Shown: positions 1 through 10,360 of the stretch, one piece after another
Position numbering within the stretch: the stretch's first letter is position 1
Layout: the number at the start of each line of letters is the position of its first letter
NCBI GenBank assembly: GCA_961205875.1
Contig: OY540812.1
Coordinates: 21,638,001-21,702,000 of the forward strand
Reading direction: 5' to 3'
Length of the DNA: 64,000 nt
Source of the DNA: Sialis fuliginosa
Lineage: Eukaryota; Arthropoda; Insecta; Megaloptera; Sialidae
Notes under the pieces: model-generated
Seen by the model: the letters and a program-made list of their open reading frames with translations, nothing else
The model's database searches: none
What the model was told of the DNA's origin: nothing
Made by a program: the position numbers and the translations under genes

Positions 1-107
1 CATGTTTTTAGCAAACTTAATATTTGACATTACGAAATAAAATTACTTAAAAAACATGCTTCTATGACAATTAAAAGTAAGAAAATGGTAAATAAAATGC
101 AGTAAGT

Positions 108-321
108 CAGTGGTTCTTAAGCTAGGATCTGCTGAACTTTTGCCGGGGGTCCGTGAAACATTTTTGGCATAAAATAAAGTACTTTTACATTTCTATTTAC
201 CAGTGTTTAATTAGTATCTAACGACCTTCTTTGATTTTGTATCGGGGGGGGGGGGGGGGGGTCCCTGAAGAATAATTGTTCAAAACGGGGTCCCTCAACT
301 ATATAAATTTAAGAACCGCTG
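108..321. mobile_element. hAT-type MITE, 214 bp
   Basis: Begins CAGTGGTTCTTAA and ends TTAAGAACCGCTG, terminal inverted repeats differing at one base. It is flanked by CAGTAAGT (100-107) and CAATAAGT (322-329), an 8-bp target duplication with one mismatch, as expected for hAT transposons. It has no coding capacity and would depend on a transposase made elsewhere. An 18-base G run lies at 244-261, and GGGTCC motifs recur near both ends. Confidence 0.85.
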
Positions 322-1236
322 CAATAAGTCATAAAATATCTTTTTGCGAAAAATTCACCTTTCCTCGATAACATACGATCTTAAACAAAAAAATGGTAAA
401 AGAAAAAAGTACTTATTTTCTTGAAATACATTAATCTATACAAAGGACTGGGCACGAATTTTGGAACATCCTATATACCTTACTATGTACATAAGGCAAA
501 TATAACTAACAATAAATAAATATTTACATATCATTTTCGATTTATTTGAGCTCTAAAATGTGTATCGAAATATATTTAGATTTAAATGTATAATGTATAA
601 TAAGAATAATTAATAACAACAATAAGTAGACATGAGAGTCAAAAAGCCAAGTGAAAAAACAACGAAAATGTGGACACCGCCAGCCTAGAAACTAAGTCGG
701 AAGTATTTCTGAACAACTTTTATTACAATCAACGTGCAGTGAATATAATAATTTTGTTTAGATTGAAAAAAAGTCCTTATTTATATTTACTACTAATTAC
801 AAAATATAATAAAACATAAAATTATAATAATTATAAAAAAAAACCACAAGTATCAAATAAAAGAAACATAAAACATTAAAAACATCCATTACTTATTCAG
901 TATTCGAATTCAATTGCATGTTGTGTGAGAATACAATTACTAATTACTTATTAATGAAGTAAAACACTCGACCAGCCACGTATTTGTATCAGGGTCATAT
1001 GTGTAACTAGACCGGTTCAAAATTAACTAAAACGTGTGCAAACATCGCGCCAATATGTTGATTATTTACCAAAAATAAATCAATATTTGATATGATAACA
1101 TTTTACACGTTATTTACATGTCTAGTACGTATCATTTTATTAAATCAAACATCGGGAACATTTGGTCATCCAACTGCCATTTAAATAATTTTTTATCAAA
1201 TAGTCTGGCACCAAAATTAACAAATCATCTATAATA
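322..1236. other. AT-rich unannotated stretch
   Basis: Low-complexity A+T-rich DNA with many short A and T runs. I see no reading frame, repeat end or palindrome that I can support. Confidence 0.5.
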
Positions 1237-1244
1237 CTCCTTAC

Positions 1245-1957
1245 TAGAGCTGGGCGCGTGAGTAATTTTTGCTCACGATCACGCACGCTCACGAGAGAAA
1301 AAATTTTAGCCACGCCCGCTCACTCACGGTTACAAAAAAAAGTATTCACGATCACGCACGCTCACGAATACTATTTTTTTACTCACGCCCGATCACGCAC
1401 GACGGGTCACGCGCGTGACCCGATTTAATGTAATTGTTGTAAATTAAATTTTTAAATGATGAAAATTTATGTTTTTACGTGCAATATATTGTGTGTATTT
1501 TATATTCATATTATTTCTTCTAAACTGCATTCTAGTAAAAGAAATTACAAACAAAACAATAATAAAATAAAGCTACAATGCATTTTAAATCTTTTTTTGG
1601 TGTTCTGATATAGTTGGCAATACTGACCATGTGAAAATGCTTCCTAAAATAACATTTATTTTTCATACTATATGTTTTAATGTCAAAATTCGTTTTAAAA
1701 CATTATTATATTTATGCATTATTAGTTCAGATATTAAAAAAAATATCAAATAAGTTTATACAAAAATTATCTTCAAAATATACTCACGAACTCACGCACG
1801 AGAAAAATGTACTCACGCACGGTTACGCCCGACGGTTTTAATTTGACTCACGATCACGCCCGCTCACGATTCAATATTTGAAAATCGTTCACGTCACGTT
1901 GGGTCACGGCCGTGACCCAACGTGATCCGAAAAATTCACGGCCCGCGCCCAGCTCTA
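1245..1957. mobile_element. Non-autonomous hAT element, 713 bp, CACG subterminal repeats
   Basis: Perfect 14-bp terminal inverted repeats (TAGAGCTGGGCGCG and its complement) flanked by a perfect 8-bp duplication, CTCCTTAC at 1237-1244 and 1958-1965. Both subterminal regions (about 1260-1430 and 1785-1940) carry arrays of CTCACG and ATCACGC in varied orders, typical of transposase-binding subterminal repeats in hAT elements. The middle is A+T-rich with no transposase frame. A 5'-truncated relative lies at about 38881-39306. The target duplication coincides with the start of the next palindromic element, so this copy jumped into that older element. Confidence 0.92.
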
Positions 1958-2240
1958 CTCCTTACACACTAGTAGCGCGACTATCACGTCATGGCATGCT
2001 ATTGTATGCAGCACGACTAAGAGCCTTTACACACTAGCGATTTAGTCGCGCGATTTTTAACAGCGCGATAGTCGCGTACATTTATTTTATATTGTTCTAT
2101 ATGTAAATCGCAAAACCCGTACACACTGTGGCGATAGTAGCGCGACTATCTCGCTACTAAAAATCGCTAGTATGTAAAGGGTCTAAAAGGAATGTACGCG
2201 ATAGTCGCGCTGCTAAAAGTCGCTAGTGTGTAAGGGGTCT
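1958..2240. mobile_element. Palindromic MITE with GATAGTCGCG motifs
   Basis: Starts CTTACACACTAG and ends CTAGTGTGTAAG. Inside, the motif CGCGATAGTCGCG and its variants alternate in both orientations (about 1973, 2065, 2128, 2197), with CGCTAGTGTGTAAGG-type ends repeated internally near 2033 and 2165. This looks like several palindromic units merged or internally duplicated. The left end was split by the hAT element at 1245-1957. Superfamily not assigned. Confidence 0.7.
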
Positions 2241-3265
2241 AATAGGTTCGAAAACTGAAATTACTGTGCCTGGTTGCATTTTTAGAAAAAAAATGTTTTA
2301 GATAAAAAAAACTTTTTTTCACATTTTATCTGCATTGAAAATAGGGAGTTCCTATTAAGAAAAAAATGATTGACCTTAAAAAATCTACCCATTATATCGA
2401 TGCCCTTCTTCAAACCGTGTATCTTTCATCTGAAAAGTTTTTTGATAGCACCTCACCATAAAAAGTTATCACTTAAAAAAGGTAATCATGTACACGCAGC
2501 GATATTTTACTAAAAAAGGGAACCCAATCTTCTATAGAGCGCTTACGATAAGACTACCTATTTTCTAGATAATTTAATTCAGTAATTCTTAATATTTTCG
2601 GAATCACGGAACAACTTCTATTATAATAAAATTATAATTAACATTAAGAGTGGGAAACTTTGTGTACATTTAAACCATTATCTGGTTGATAAAAAATTCA
2701 TTTGGTCCCATTAGTGATAAGCGAAATAGATCTTTCAGAAAGTGTAAAGTCAAGATCAAGAATCAGGCTAAGTCTGCGAGACTTAGGCAAGAAAAAGACC
2801 CAACTGCAAGATTCTTGCAGTCTTGCTAATTCAATAATGTTTTAAATAGGTAAATAATAAAGTAGGGTATCAAGACTATCAAGGCAGTGAAGAAGACATA
2901 ATAGATTATAATAAGCTATATTCAGCTCCATCTACTTCCACAGTTTCATAAAGTTCCCGGAGAGATCTAGAGGAATACCTGAGGCTGTAAGCACCACAAG
3001 TAATGGAGGTGACGCCAGTTGTAATTTCCCAGACACATACCTAGTTTTATAGTACACAGTAGTGTTTGTGAGATCACATCAAATTCATAAGCTCGCTCAC
3101 ACGCTTTATATGTATAATGTATACAATATACACTAGTTGCTTTGTTTCTACGTGCTTCGCACCCCAATCCCAATAACTATGATACTGTTTCTAAAATTTT
3201 ATTTGGATATGACCAACCAGATTCCTAACTGGTAGTGTATGATATAGGTACAGAGAAAAATCATT
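2241..3265. other. Unannotated stretch with two small hairpins
   Basis: Contains two short perfect palindromes, CTAAGTCT-GCG-AGACTTAG at 2768-2786 and CTGCAAG-ATT-CTTGCAG at 2804-2820. The 68-codon reverse-strand frame at 2967-3173 shows nothing recognisable. No other supported feature. Confidence 0.45.
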
Positions 3266-3269
3266 TTGT

Positions 3270-3740
3270 GCCTGGCCGGAACTTGTGAAAACATTTTTAG
3301 CCGGCCCCTCTTCCGGGAATTTTTTTGAACAGCAATTATGCCAATAAAGAAACAGTTTGAAATCACTGCCAAAATTTAGTATTTCTAAAGTTATATAAAA
3401 AAAAATATTTGTGGCTTATTAAATCCTGTTGTAATATTTTGGCACAAAAGGTTAAGCATACAAAATCGGTCTTTGCATAAATTTGGCTGATTTTTTTTGG
3501 AAGTCACATTCTATGTAACTTTCAACCTGACCAAATATTAGCTTATAAAATAAAAAAATATAATTTTCGAAAAAAATATTTTTTTTTCAACCGCTAGAGG
3601 CGTGATTATCCTCACAATTATCCTCCACAGATGCATATTAAAATACCCGCGTGATATGAATTTTAAATAAATTTAATTTTATATACCTAGATGCATCCCC
3701 CTGAAAGAAATCCTGCCGGCGCCCTTGGGAATGAGATTGC
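3270..3740. repeat. Degenerate CCGGC-ended transposon fragment
   Basis: The segment 3665-3725 (CCCCCTGAAAGAAATCCTGC followed by CGGCGCCC) matches the reverse complement of 18380-18440 (GGCAGAATTTCTTTCAGGGG). The two places therefore carry the same repeat family in opposite orientation. The left part (CCTGGCCGGAACTTG near 3272) is typical of decayed hAT-like ends, but no target duplication is visible. Confidence 0.5.
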
Positions 3741-4136
3741 TAAATCTGCAGTTCGTGAAACGTATCATTAATAGAATAATTTTAAAAAAATTACAATATA
3801 CGGAGATCAGTGTCTGGGAAACTATTGGTTTTTTCCTCTTTCATAATTTCGCGGAAAATCGGTTATATGTATACCACTAATTTAGGTACTGTATTTCACA
3901 AAACATTATAAAGAAGCTATTTATAATTTTGTTATTTTTGTTTGGATCTCACTTATATACAGGTGTTCGCGGAAACCGAGTGGTCATTGCTATATAACTT
4001 TGTTATTATTGGAGCTAGAAGATCATTTAAATGGGCAAAGTATCAGTATTTTTCTGGGATGAAAAATAGCGGTGTCAAAAAAATCAATTGAATGTCAAAT
4101 TTTAGAGATAGATAAATTGAAATTTATCTTTCTTTT

Positions 4137-4685
4137 AAATGGAATACCTTGTATATTATTATGTATTCGATTTTATAGCTGATAATGTACTCTAATGTAC
4201 TCTATATATGTTTAACACATTTATGCATGATCTTAAAATTGGTATAAAACAAGCTATAGCGAGTATTTAATTAATAAAAATAGCAAAAAATATTGTGCTA
4301 TGCAAATTTTATTAAACACAAACAAATGATTAAAATTTCTAAAACAATAATGTTGGGTATTTATGCCTTTTGTTTATAGATTTTCATCGTTATTAATAAA
4401 GAAAATATTATTCAATATAATTAATTATAATATTTTATCAATACTCAAAAAACGACGAAAAACAATAAACACATGACATAAATACGAAATATTATTGTTT
4501 CAAAATTTTTTATCATTTGTGTTTTATTAAATTTGCACAGTACATTATTTTACGCTATTTTTTATTAATTTAATACTTGCTATAACTTGTTGCGTATCGA
4601 TTTTAACACCATGCATTAGTAAAACTTTTATAAAGAGAACATTATCAACTATAAAATCGAATAATAAAATACATGTTATTCCATT
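4137..4685. repeat. Inner inverted repeat with arms of about 250 bp
   Basis: AATGGAATACCTTGTATATT at 4137 is mirrored by AAATACATGTTATTCCATT ending at 4685. Further in, GTATTCGATTTTATAG pairs with CTATAAAATCGAATA, and AAATTTTATTAAACACAAAC (about 4303) pairs with TTTGTGTTTTATTAAATTTG (about 4516). The arms are diverged but co-linear, so this is an old foldback or MITE inside the 3960-5346 structure. Confidence 0.65.
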
Positions 4686-4781
4686 AAAAAAAGTTATATA
4701 GGTGTTCAAATTTCACCTTCCGATTTGATTTAATTATAACCTGAAGAACATACCGTTATCGACGTCACAACAATCAAATAT

Positions 4782-4893
4782 CACGTGTTGATGTGTTAGA
4801 ATAGACCTAACCTAACCTAACGAAAACTAACCAACCCAAAACTAATAAACTCGATTTTGCCCCAATAGATTGCCCTAACCAAGGACAGTTAAC
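4782..4893. repeat. Dispersed repeat, copy 1, with CCTAA triplet
   Basis: Shares CACGTGTTGATGTGTTAG and the block CCCCAATAGATTGCCCTAAC plus AAGGACAGTTAAC with 39977-40132, in the same orientation. Three CCTAA units at 4806-4820 match the insect telomere repeat (TTAGG), but three units are too few to claim an interstitial telomere. Confidence 0.55.
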
Positions 4894-5150
4894 TTGTATT
4901 TTATTATCAACTCTCTACGGTTTATAAAATATTATATAAACACATGAAATTGCTCATTTAGTACAAATCTCACCAACCTAATACCCATTTAGCCATTTTA
5001 AAGAGCAATTTTTTTCTATGTGTCATTTTATATCTTTAATGAACAAAAAGTATTTTCTTAACGCTAGTTTATATCAACTATTGCAAAAACACAAAAAATA
5101 CTATTCAATATTGTTTACAAATGGTATAATAGTTTATTAAGTGCAGATAA

Positions 5151-5197
5151 CCCTTGCAGATTGGATGTCAAATTGGGTTGTGTATAGCGACCTTTAG
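5151..5197. repeat. Single arm of the GTGTATAG-type MITE
   Basis: CCTTGCAGATTGGATGTCAA followed by a GGGTTGTGTATAG segment matches arms in the 9209-9912 cluster. No partner arm is visible here, so this is a solo end. Confidence 0.55.
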
Positions 5198-5352
5198 AAT
5201 AGTTTATTTATTGTTCTTCCCTATTTGTCACTTAATTTAAAATAGTACGCGTTTAATTTGTTCCCTTTGTTTTTGTTATTTTTTGACACCGCCATTATTA
5301 TATGACAAAGTTAACAATGATCATTCGATTCTCGCGAACATCCTATATAATG

Positions 5353-6045
5353 TTTTAAATGATTAAAACATATTAAACTTTGTAATATACAAAATTAACT
5401 TTATAATATAATTCGTGTCACTTGTCATTCGTTTTGAACGCCATTACATTATTACATAATACATGATAATACCTACTTTACCTAGTTCGTTTTCATAATA
5501 TAATAATTGGGAATAAAATAAAACAATATTTTATATTAATTGCATTTTAATAACATCCTAGATATATATACGTATTTAGATATTATACAAGTTACGTGAC
5601 TAAAAGTTGTATGAATTAAAAGATTAAATCTACTTTTTGATACGCCTTTATCCAGACCCGGCATCATTATACCAATATAAACATTTACAAGCTCTGTCTC
5701 TACAATCAAAATATTTTGAATTTTTTTAAATTTGACAAGTTATAGGTATTTTCAATTATGATGGTTCTTAGAATTTCTAATCGAAACAAACATATACAGA
5801 CAAATAAGAGGGTGTTGGACCCCCCCCCCCCCCAATTTATCTGCATGATTATTTAAATTTTACACAAAAACTACTATGCCTATTTTTTTTAAACTTTCAC
5901 TGTTATAAAACTGAAGACCCTAGAATTAGTTAAGATTAAATGATAATTGAATTATAGCAAACCCGTATTAAGAAAAATGTACAATTGATATTTTTTAATA
6001 TATAGGTACATATTATATATAAATAACAAGAAAATAGAAGGAAGG
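5353..6045. other. Unannotated stretch with a C run
   Basis: A+T-rich DNA. A 14-base C run lies at 5820-5833. No other supported feature. Confidence 0.5.
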
Positions 6046-6047
6046 TA

Positions 6048-6587
6048 AGGTACTGGCATCAGTTATGGCCGCTATAAGAGCAAGGTTTACTGTTTTTGTG
6101 ATTGACGAGCTTTTTTTTGTAATTCCCATGAACTCATGTTACTTATAAAACAAGTAACTCTTTATTTAATCAATTTAAATGTCAAAGTCCGCAAATAAAG
6201 TTGGTTTTCTAAATTATAGCCTTTTATTTTGTTTATGTTTTTTCTCCAATAATGGATAAAGTAAAACCAGTAATGAGCACGCAGTGATGGGCACTTGCTA
6301 ATGATTACAAAATGATAAGTACTACGACACACAAGATATAAAAGAAAGAATCGCCTTTGAAACAATGTAAAGCAGTTTCTATGATAATATAATAATTAAT
6401 AAATAATTTATACTAATAATTAGTTTAAATGTCCGCCATTTTGACACCAATTGGTCGATTATCATCAAATCACGCTGTAAGACAGTTAAATGTATATAGA
6501 TTAATATTCAGAAATGGTAGTAATCAAATATCAACAAATATTTCTAATTCAGTACATTTAATTTAAAAATTACTGATGCCAGTACCT
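6048..6587. mobile_element. TA-MITE family (GGTACTGG), copy 1, 540 bp
   Basis: Ends are AGGTACTGGCATCAGT and ACTGATGCCAGTACCT, flanked by TA at 6046-6047 and 6588-6589. The interior is shared with the copies at 56581-57128 (same orientation) and 32437-32920 and 58281-58713 (opposite orientation), for example the segment around TACAAAATGATAAGTACTAC. A TA duplication suggests Tc1/mariner-type mobilisation. The short frames here (6162-6365 reverse) recur only because the element is repeated. Confidence 0.88.
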
Positions 6588-6589
6588 TA

Positions 6590-7500
6590 TATACATATAA
6601 TGTTGGTATAGTTAAATCAACAATTTATATTAATAAGGTCAGAAACGTATTAAAAAAATACAATAGAAAAGTAATAAAATGTACAAAAATGAAAAAGTTT
6701 TACTGCAAAATAAAAGCGGATTATTTCTAGTTTATCTGACAATAAGTTTGTATCAATAAAACGCGTATCAAAAAAAATCTGATTATAATAACAATTAATC
6801 ACATAAGCAAGTAAATTTACTAAAATGCATCGCACGACTTAATTCGTCCCTGTATCCATTTTTTTTCTATTAATATTGACCGTAATTTCAATATTTACAA
6901 TAAATGCAATTTATTTTTCTTTGAAAAAACCCAAATTAACAGTTTCACAAAGTAATTATAAAATTAGTCATTTGCAGGGCCGGAGCAAAAATTTTGGCCT
7001 CCCCCCGAAAAAACACATTCGACGACTTTAACAAAAATTGTGGTATGAAAATAATACCATTCTTTCAATTAGAATCATGTACATATTTTTTCAATTATAA
7101 AATATATACCTAAGATTTAAGTATTTATACAAAATTAAAAGTACGTTCCTGGAATTCTAAAGAAGCTGGGCATACATTTTATCAATCAAAATGTTTTTAT
7201 AGTTTTAGTAATTGATAAAAAATGTTATACAGATGGTATAGCAACAGCGAATATACATTTTAAAATATAGTATGATTTGTTTTAAAACAAAATGACGTAG
7301 TAGTTTATGTATGTTAAAATTCTTAAGAAATTATTGAAATTTTCACTAGTCATTTATCAACCTTCTATAAATACCTACTTATAATAAAATATTAAAATTA
7401 GACTCTTCAGAGCAAAAAATAATCGTATTTAAAATTATTCATTTTAGTGTTGAATCATAAATGCCAAATAAAAATAGTGAAATTTTGAAGAAAAAAAAAT
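6590..7500. other. Unannotated stretch with a CAGGGCCGG transposon end
   Basis: CAGGGCCGGAGCAAAAATTT at 6975 looks like the left end of a decayed hAT-type element, but no right end or duplication was found. The rest is A+T-rich without supported features. Confidence 0.4.
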
Positions 7501-7502
7501 AG

Positions 7503-7620
7503 AGTGGAATCTCGATAGTACGTTTTTGAAGGGACTGGGGGGAAAACTCGTACTAAGGAGAAAAACGTACTAACGAAATCGTTTAATATGGTGTCTTATG
7601 GAAGAATGCCGAGTTTTAGA
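7503..7620. mobile_element. pogo/Tigger-like MITE fragment, copy 1
   Basis: AGTGGAATCTCGATAGTACG followed by a complementary segment (CGTACTAAGGAG, CGTACTAACG) closely matches the copies at 26983 and 50306, including the GGTGTCTTATGGAAGAATGC tract. CAGTGGAACCTCG-type ends are characteristic of the pogo/Tigger group of Tc1/mariner. The first C is missing here and no right end is clear. Confidence 0.6.
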
Positions 7621-8070
7621 AATAGTTTTAGAGATAATAATATAAGCACACATATGTAGTCAAGAAATACATAGATACATAATGTATATGTGTGTACCAC
7701 TGCATATACCTATGTATATTACATCTATACTTTATTCTACATCTTGCACATCTACATACCCAAAAAAACATTAGTTTCAAAATGGGATTTTGACTATTTG
7801 ACCGTAATCAATGAATAAAAATTTAAGGACTGTAACGATATATCAACATATTTATTCAGGTTTCATGAAATAGTACCTATTATATCTTCATTAAAATCTC
7901 TAATTTGACATTATGCACATATAAAATCGATCTACCGAATGTTAACGAAAAAATTAATATCACTTAATAAAAATCCGATTTTTACATATGTATTTCATTA
8001 ATAGTAAGTACCCACTAAATAATCGATATGAGTTTAAAAGAATCCACATCATATTCGACATATTACATAC
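7621..8070. other. AT-rich unannotated stretch
   Basis: Nothing beyond low-complexity TA/CATA tracts. Confidence 0.5.
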
Positions 8071-8072
8071 AT

Positions 8073-8513
8073 GGGACTTTCTTATACGTATTAGAGAGAT
8101 TGAACAGAGTGCGTGTTGTTTGCCATAGGTATCATGGGACTTTCTTATACGTAATACTGAGAGTGAACAGTGTGGGTGATTCTAAATAATTATTTAAAAA
8201 AAATTCTTTCTGGCTAAATCATAAATGTTGGAAAAAATGTATGGGTAATAAATTATAGATAATAACATATCTAAAACATTTTTTTCTTATTTCAAAAATA
8301 ATTCGAAAATTCAAAAATTGACAAGAGTAAACATCCGTTTTCGGTTAAGTTATTACGTTCAAAAAAATCATTAATTTAGAGAATAATATTAACTATTATA
8401 GTTTATGTCCCATTCATTATAGTCTATCTTTTATTAGTTTGTCAGAAATATGTTTTAATAAAATAAGAATCACGTACACTGTTCACTGTTAGGATTACGT
8501 ATAAGAAAGTCCC
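8073..8513. mobile_element. GGGACTTTC palindromic MITE with duplicated left end
   Basis: The left end at 8136 (GGGACTTTCTTATACGTAAT then GTGAACAGTGTGGGTGATTC) is the near-perfect complement of the right end at about 8467-8513 (ATTACGTATAAGAAAGTCCC), with arms of about 48 bp. A second copy of the left end starts at 8073, about 63 bp upstream, so the terminus is partly duplicated. Interior A+T-rich, no coding potential, target duplication unclear. Confidence 0.75.
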
Positions 8514-9160
8514 GTGGCTCCCATGGCAGATAGTTTTAATTAACAGAATCGACATACTACGTTTATAATAGTTTTAAAAATTACAGTATCAACTTATATG
8601 AAAATCATACTATACATAACACATATACTGAAAAACCGTTTAATACTTTTTGTAATCATTAAATTCATTATAATATATTAGTTATGTGACCTTCCAATGA
8701 CTACTGTCACATTTAAAAAAAGGGCAACAGTATAACAACTCGTACGTTCAGATATATCCATCTTTATCTACAATTAGCGGTACCCGTAAATCATACTGTG
8801 CAAAAAAAATTCAGAATATCCTTCGCGAAAATTATATTTTTTCTTTCTATTGATCAAGTTTGACAAGTTATATTTGCGTATTTATAGGTGACCGCTTCAT
8901 ACATATGATGACATAAAGTACAAATCAATATAATGGAAACAACTACTAGGGTTTCCGCATTTATCTCATATTGAATAGAACAATAGTTCTATTTTATACA
9001 AGAAACATGCAAACAATGTAAATTGAGACATAATATAAAATATAAATTAATGAACTGATTTTCTTGTCTGTACATATTTCAAAGATGTATAACTTATAAT
9101 ATAACAATGTTAACTTCTGACTCTTCAGTTTTATGTAGAACAGTTTAATTAGGAATATTC
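8514..9160. other. AT-rich unannotated stretch
   Basis: No supported gene, palindrome or repeat end. Confidence 0.5.
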
Positions 9161-9208
9161 TAATACCGTGTTTATACCAAAAAGACAAAACAGCAACACG
9201 GTGTTTAT

Positions 9209-9912
9209 AAGGGCCTCTATACACCTCCTAATTTGACATCCAATCTGCAGGGCCCTTGCAGATTGGGTCGTGTATAGGCAAGTCGGGATGATTATATATA
9301 TTAATGCCCGGTAGTATAAACGAACTAGCAAAATTTGCTAGCTTGCAAGCACTTCCAAATGAGCTTTCAAACGTATCTGACAGTTTTCTTTGAGTTTTAT
9401 GAAATTTTTGACAATTTTCGCGCACGCGTGGTATGTAAAAACCAACGGTATTAAAACAGTGGTGATATTATGAGAATTATTTTGTACGGTCAAAGTCGCC
9501 AACTGTGTTATAATTAGTTGAAGTATCTCTGCTCTAAATTCCATAGCTAATCCATAGAAACTAGTACAGAATTAATACCCCATTGCTTGCAAGATACCAA
9601 ATTTTGCGAGCTCCTTTATAAATAGGACATAAGGCCTCTATACACCACCCAATATGTAGGGCCGATTTGTAGGAGAGGGTAAATCGCGTACTGATATAGT
9701 AAAGGCCTCTATATATTACCTACTCTACTGTTATAGTAAGTAGTGTTTTATATATGTATATATATATAATCGCCCCGACTTGCAATCTACAGGAACCCTA
9801 CAGATTGGATGTCAAATTGGGTGGTGTATAGAAGCCTTAACAGTACCCCATTTATCCCCACTCCACCTTCCTACAAATCGGCCCTGCAGATTGGGTGGTG
9901 TAAAGAGGTCTT
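9209..9912. mobile_element. Overlapping GTGTATAGAGGCCTT MITEs
   Basis: Two related palindromic units are interleaved. One has arms at 9209-9280 and about 9765-9838, sharing TTTGACATCCAATCTG and the CGACTTGCAATCT/GCAAGTCGGG tract. The other has arms at 9631-9680 and 9862-9912, sharing AGGGCCGATTTGTAGGA. All ends are variants of AAGGCCTCTATACACCACCC. The cluster inserted into the older TGCCGTGTTTA element and itself received the MITE at 9305-9629. Confidence 0.75.
9305..9629. mobile_element. TGTCCGG Harbinger-like MITE, copy 1
   Basis: Starts TGCCCGGTAGTATAAA and ends TTTATAAATAGGACA, with TAA on both sides (9302-9304, 9630-9632). Related copies lie at 44958-45264, 46328-46661 and 56225-56471, all carrying GCTAGCTTGCAAGCACTTTC-like subterminal sequence. 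A reverse-strand frame (9338-9544) resembles one in the 56-kb copy only because the MITE is repeated. Confidence 0.8.
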
Positions 9913-10009
9913 AAAATTATTCGTATTTAAAAATGTATAGATTTTGTTACCATTTTGTCACAAAAACACAATGTTGTTGTTTTGTCTTTTTGGTGTTAAC
10001 ACGCCATAA

Positions 10010-10358
10010 CTATGTTATTTAAAAATGAACTCAATAGATAATACGCTCAAGCATTATATCATAAAATTATTGATTAATTATTCCTATTATTAGATATTAA
10101 TTCAACTTACCTATACCGTTAGTAAGTTCCATTTTCAGTTGTTATCAATCTCTTACTATTGGTTCCCCCTGAAACAATTAAAAAATAATAACAGTTGTGT
10201 CATAAAATTAGATACCTACATTGTCAGAACTTCATAATTAAAACAGATTATTTACTCGTTAGAGCAATTCATAAGAAGGAAAATGAAAAACAGGGATATT
10301 TTAATCAAAATTGGTAAAATACTTTTTCAACAAATTCTCAAATTTTGCTTTGACAAAA
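10010..10358. other. AT-rich spacer
   Basis: Nothing supported. Confidence 0.5.
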
Positions 10359-10360
10359 TA

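Larger units (their letters stand above)
3960..5346. mobile_element. Large foldback element, about 1.4 kb
   Basis: The left end (AGGTGTTCGCGG, then a TGGTCATTG and an AACTTTGTTATTATTGG segment) is the imperfect inverted complement of the right end (CCATTATTATATGACAAAG ... CTCGCGAACATCCTAT, 5291-5346), giving arms of about 55 bp. A second, longer inverted repeat (4137-4685) and another repeat family (4782-4893) lie between the arms. It encodes nothing. Confidence 0.65.
9164..10006. mobile_element. Harbinger-like MITE (TGCCGTGTTTA family), interrupted copy
   Basis: Outer pieces 9164-9208 and 9915-10006 together match the intact 142-bp copy at 18171-18312, including AAAATGTATAG and the CAGCAAC/GTTGTTGTTTTG arms. 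TAA flanks both sides (9161-9163 and 10007-10009), a 3-bp TWA duplication as made by PIF/Harbinger elements. About 700 bp of other MITEs sit in the middle. Confidence 0.8.

Noticed and set aside
4806..4820. (CCTAA)3 as an interstitial telomere
   Set aside because: Only three units, within a repeat family. Insect TTAGG telomere tracts would be far longer.
9305..9629. piggyBac assignment (TTAA flank on the left)
   Set aside because: Across the four copies the flanks are TAA/TAA, TAA/TAA, TTA/TTA and TTT/TTA. A 3-bp TWA duplication fits better than TTAA, pointing to PIF/Harbinger.
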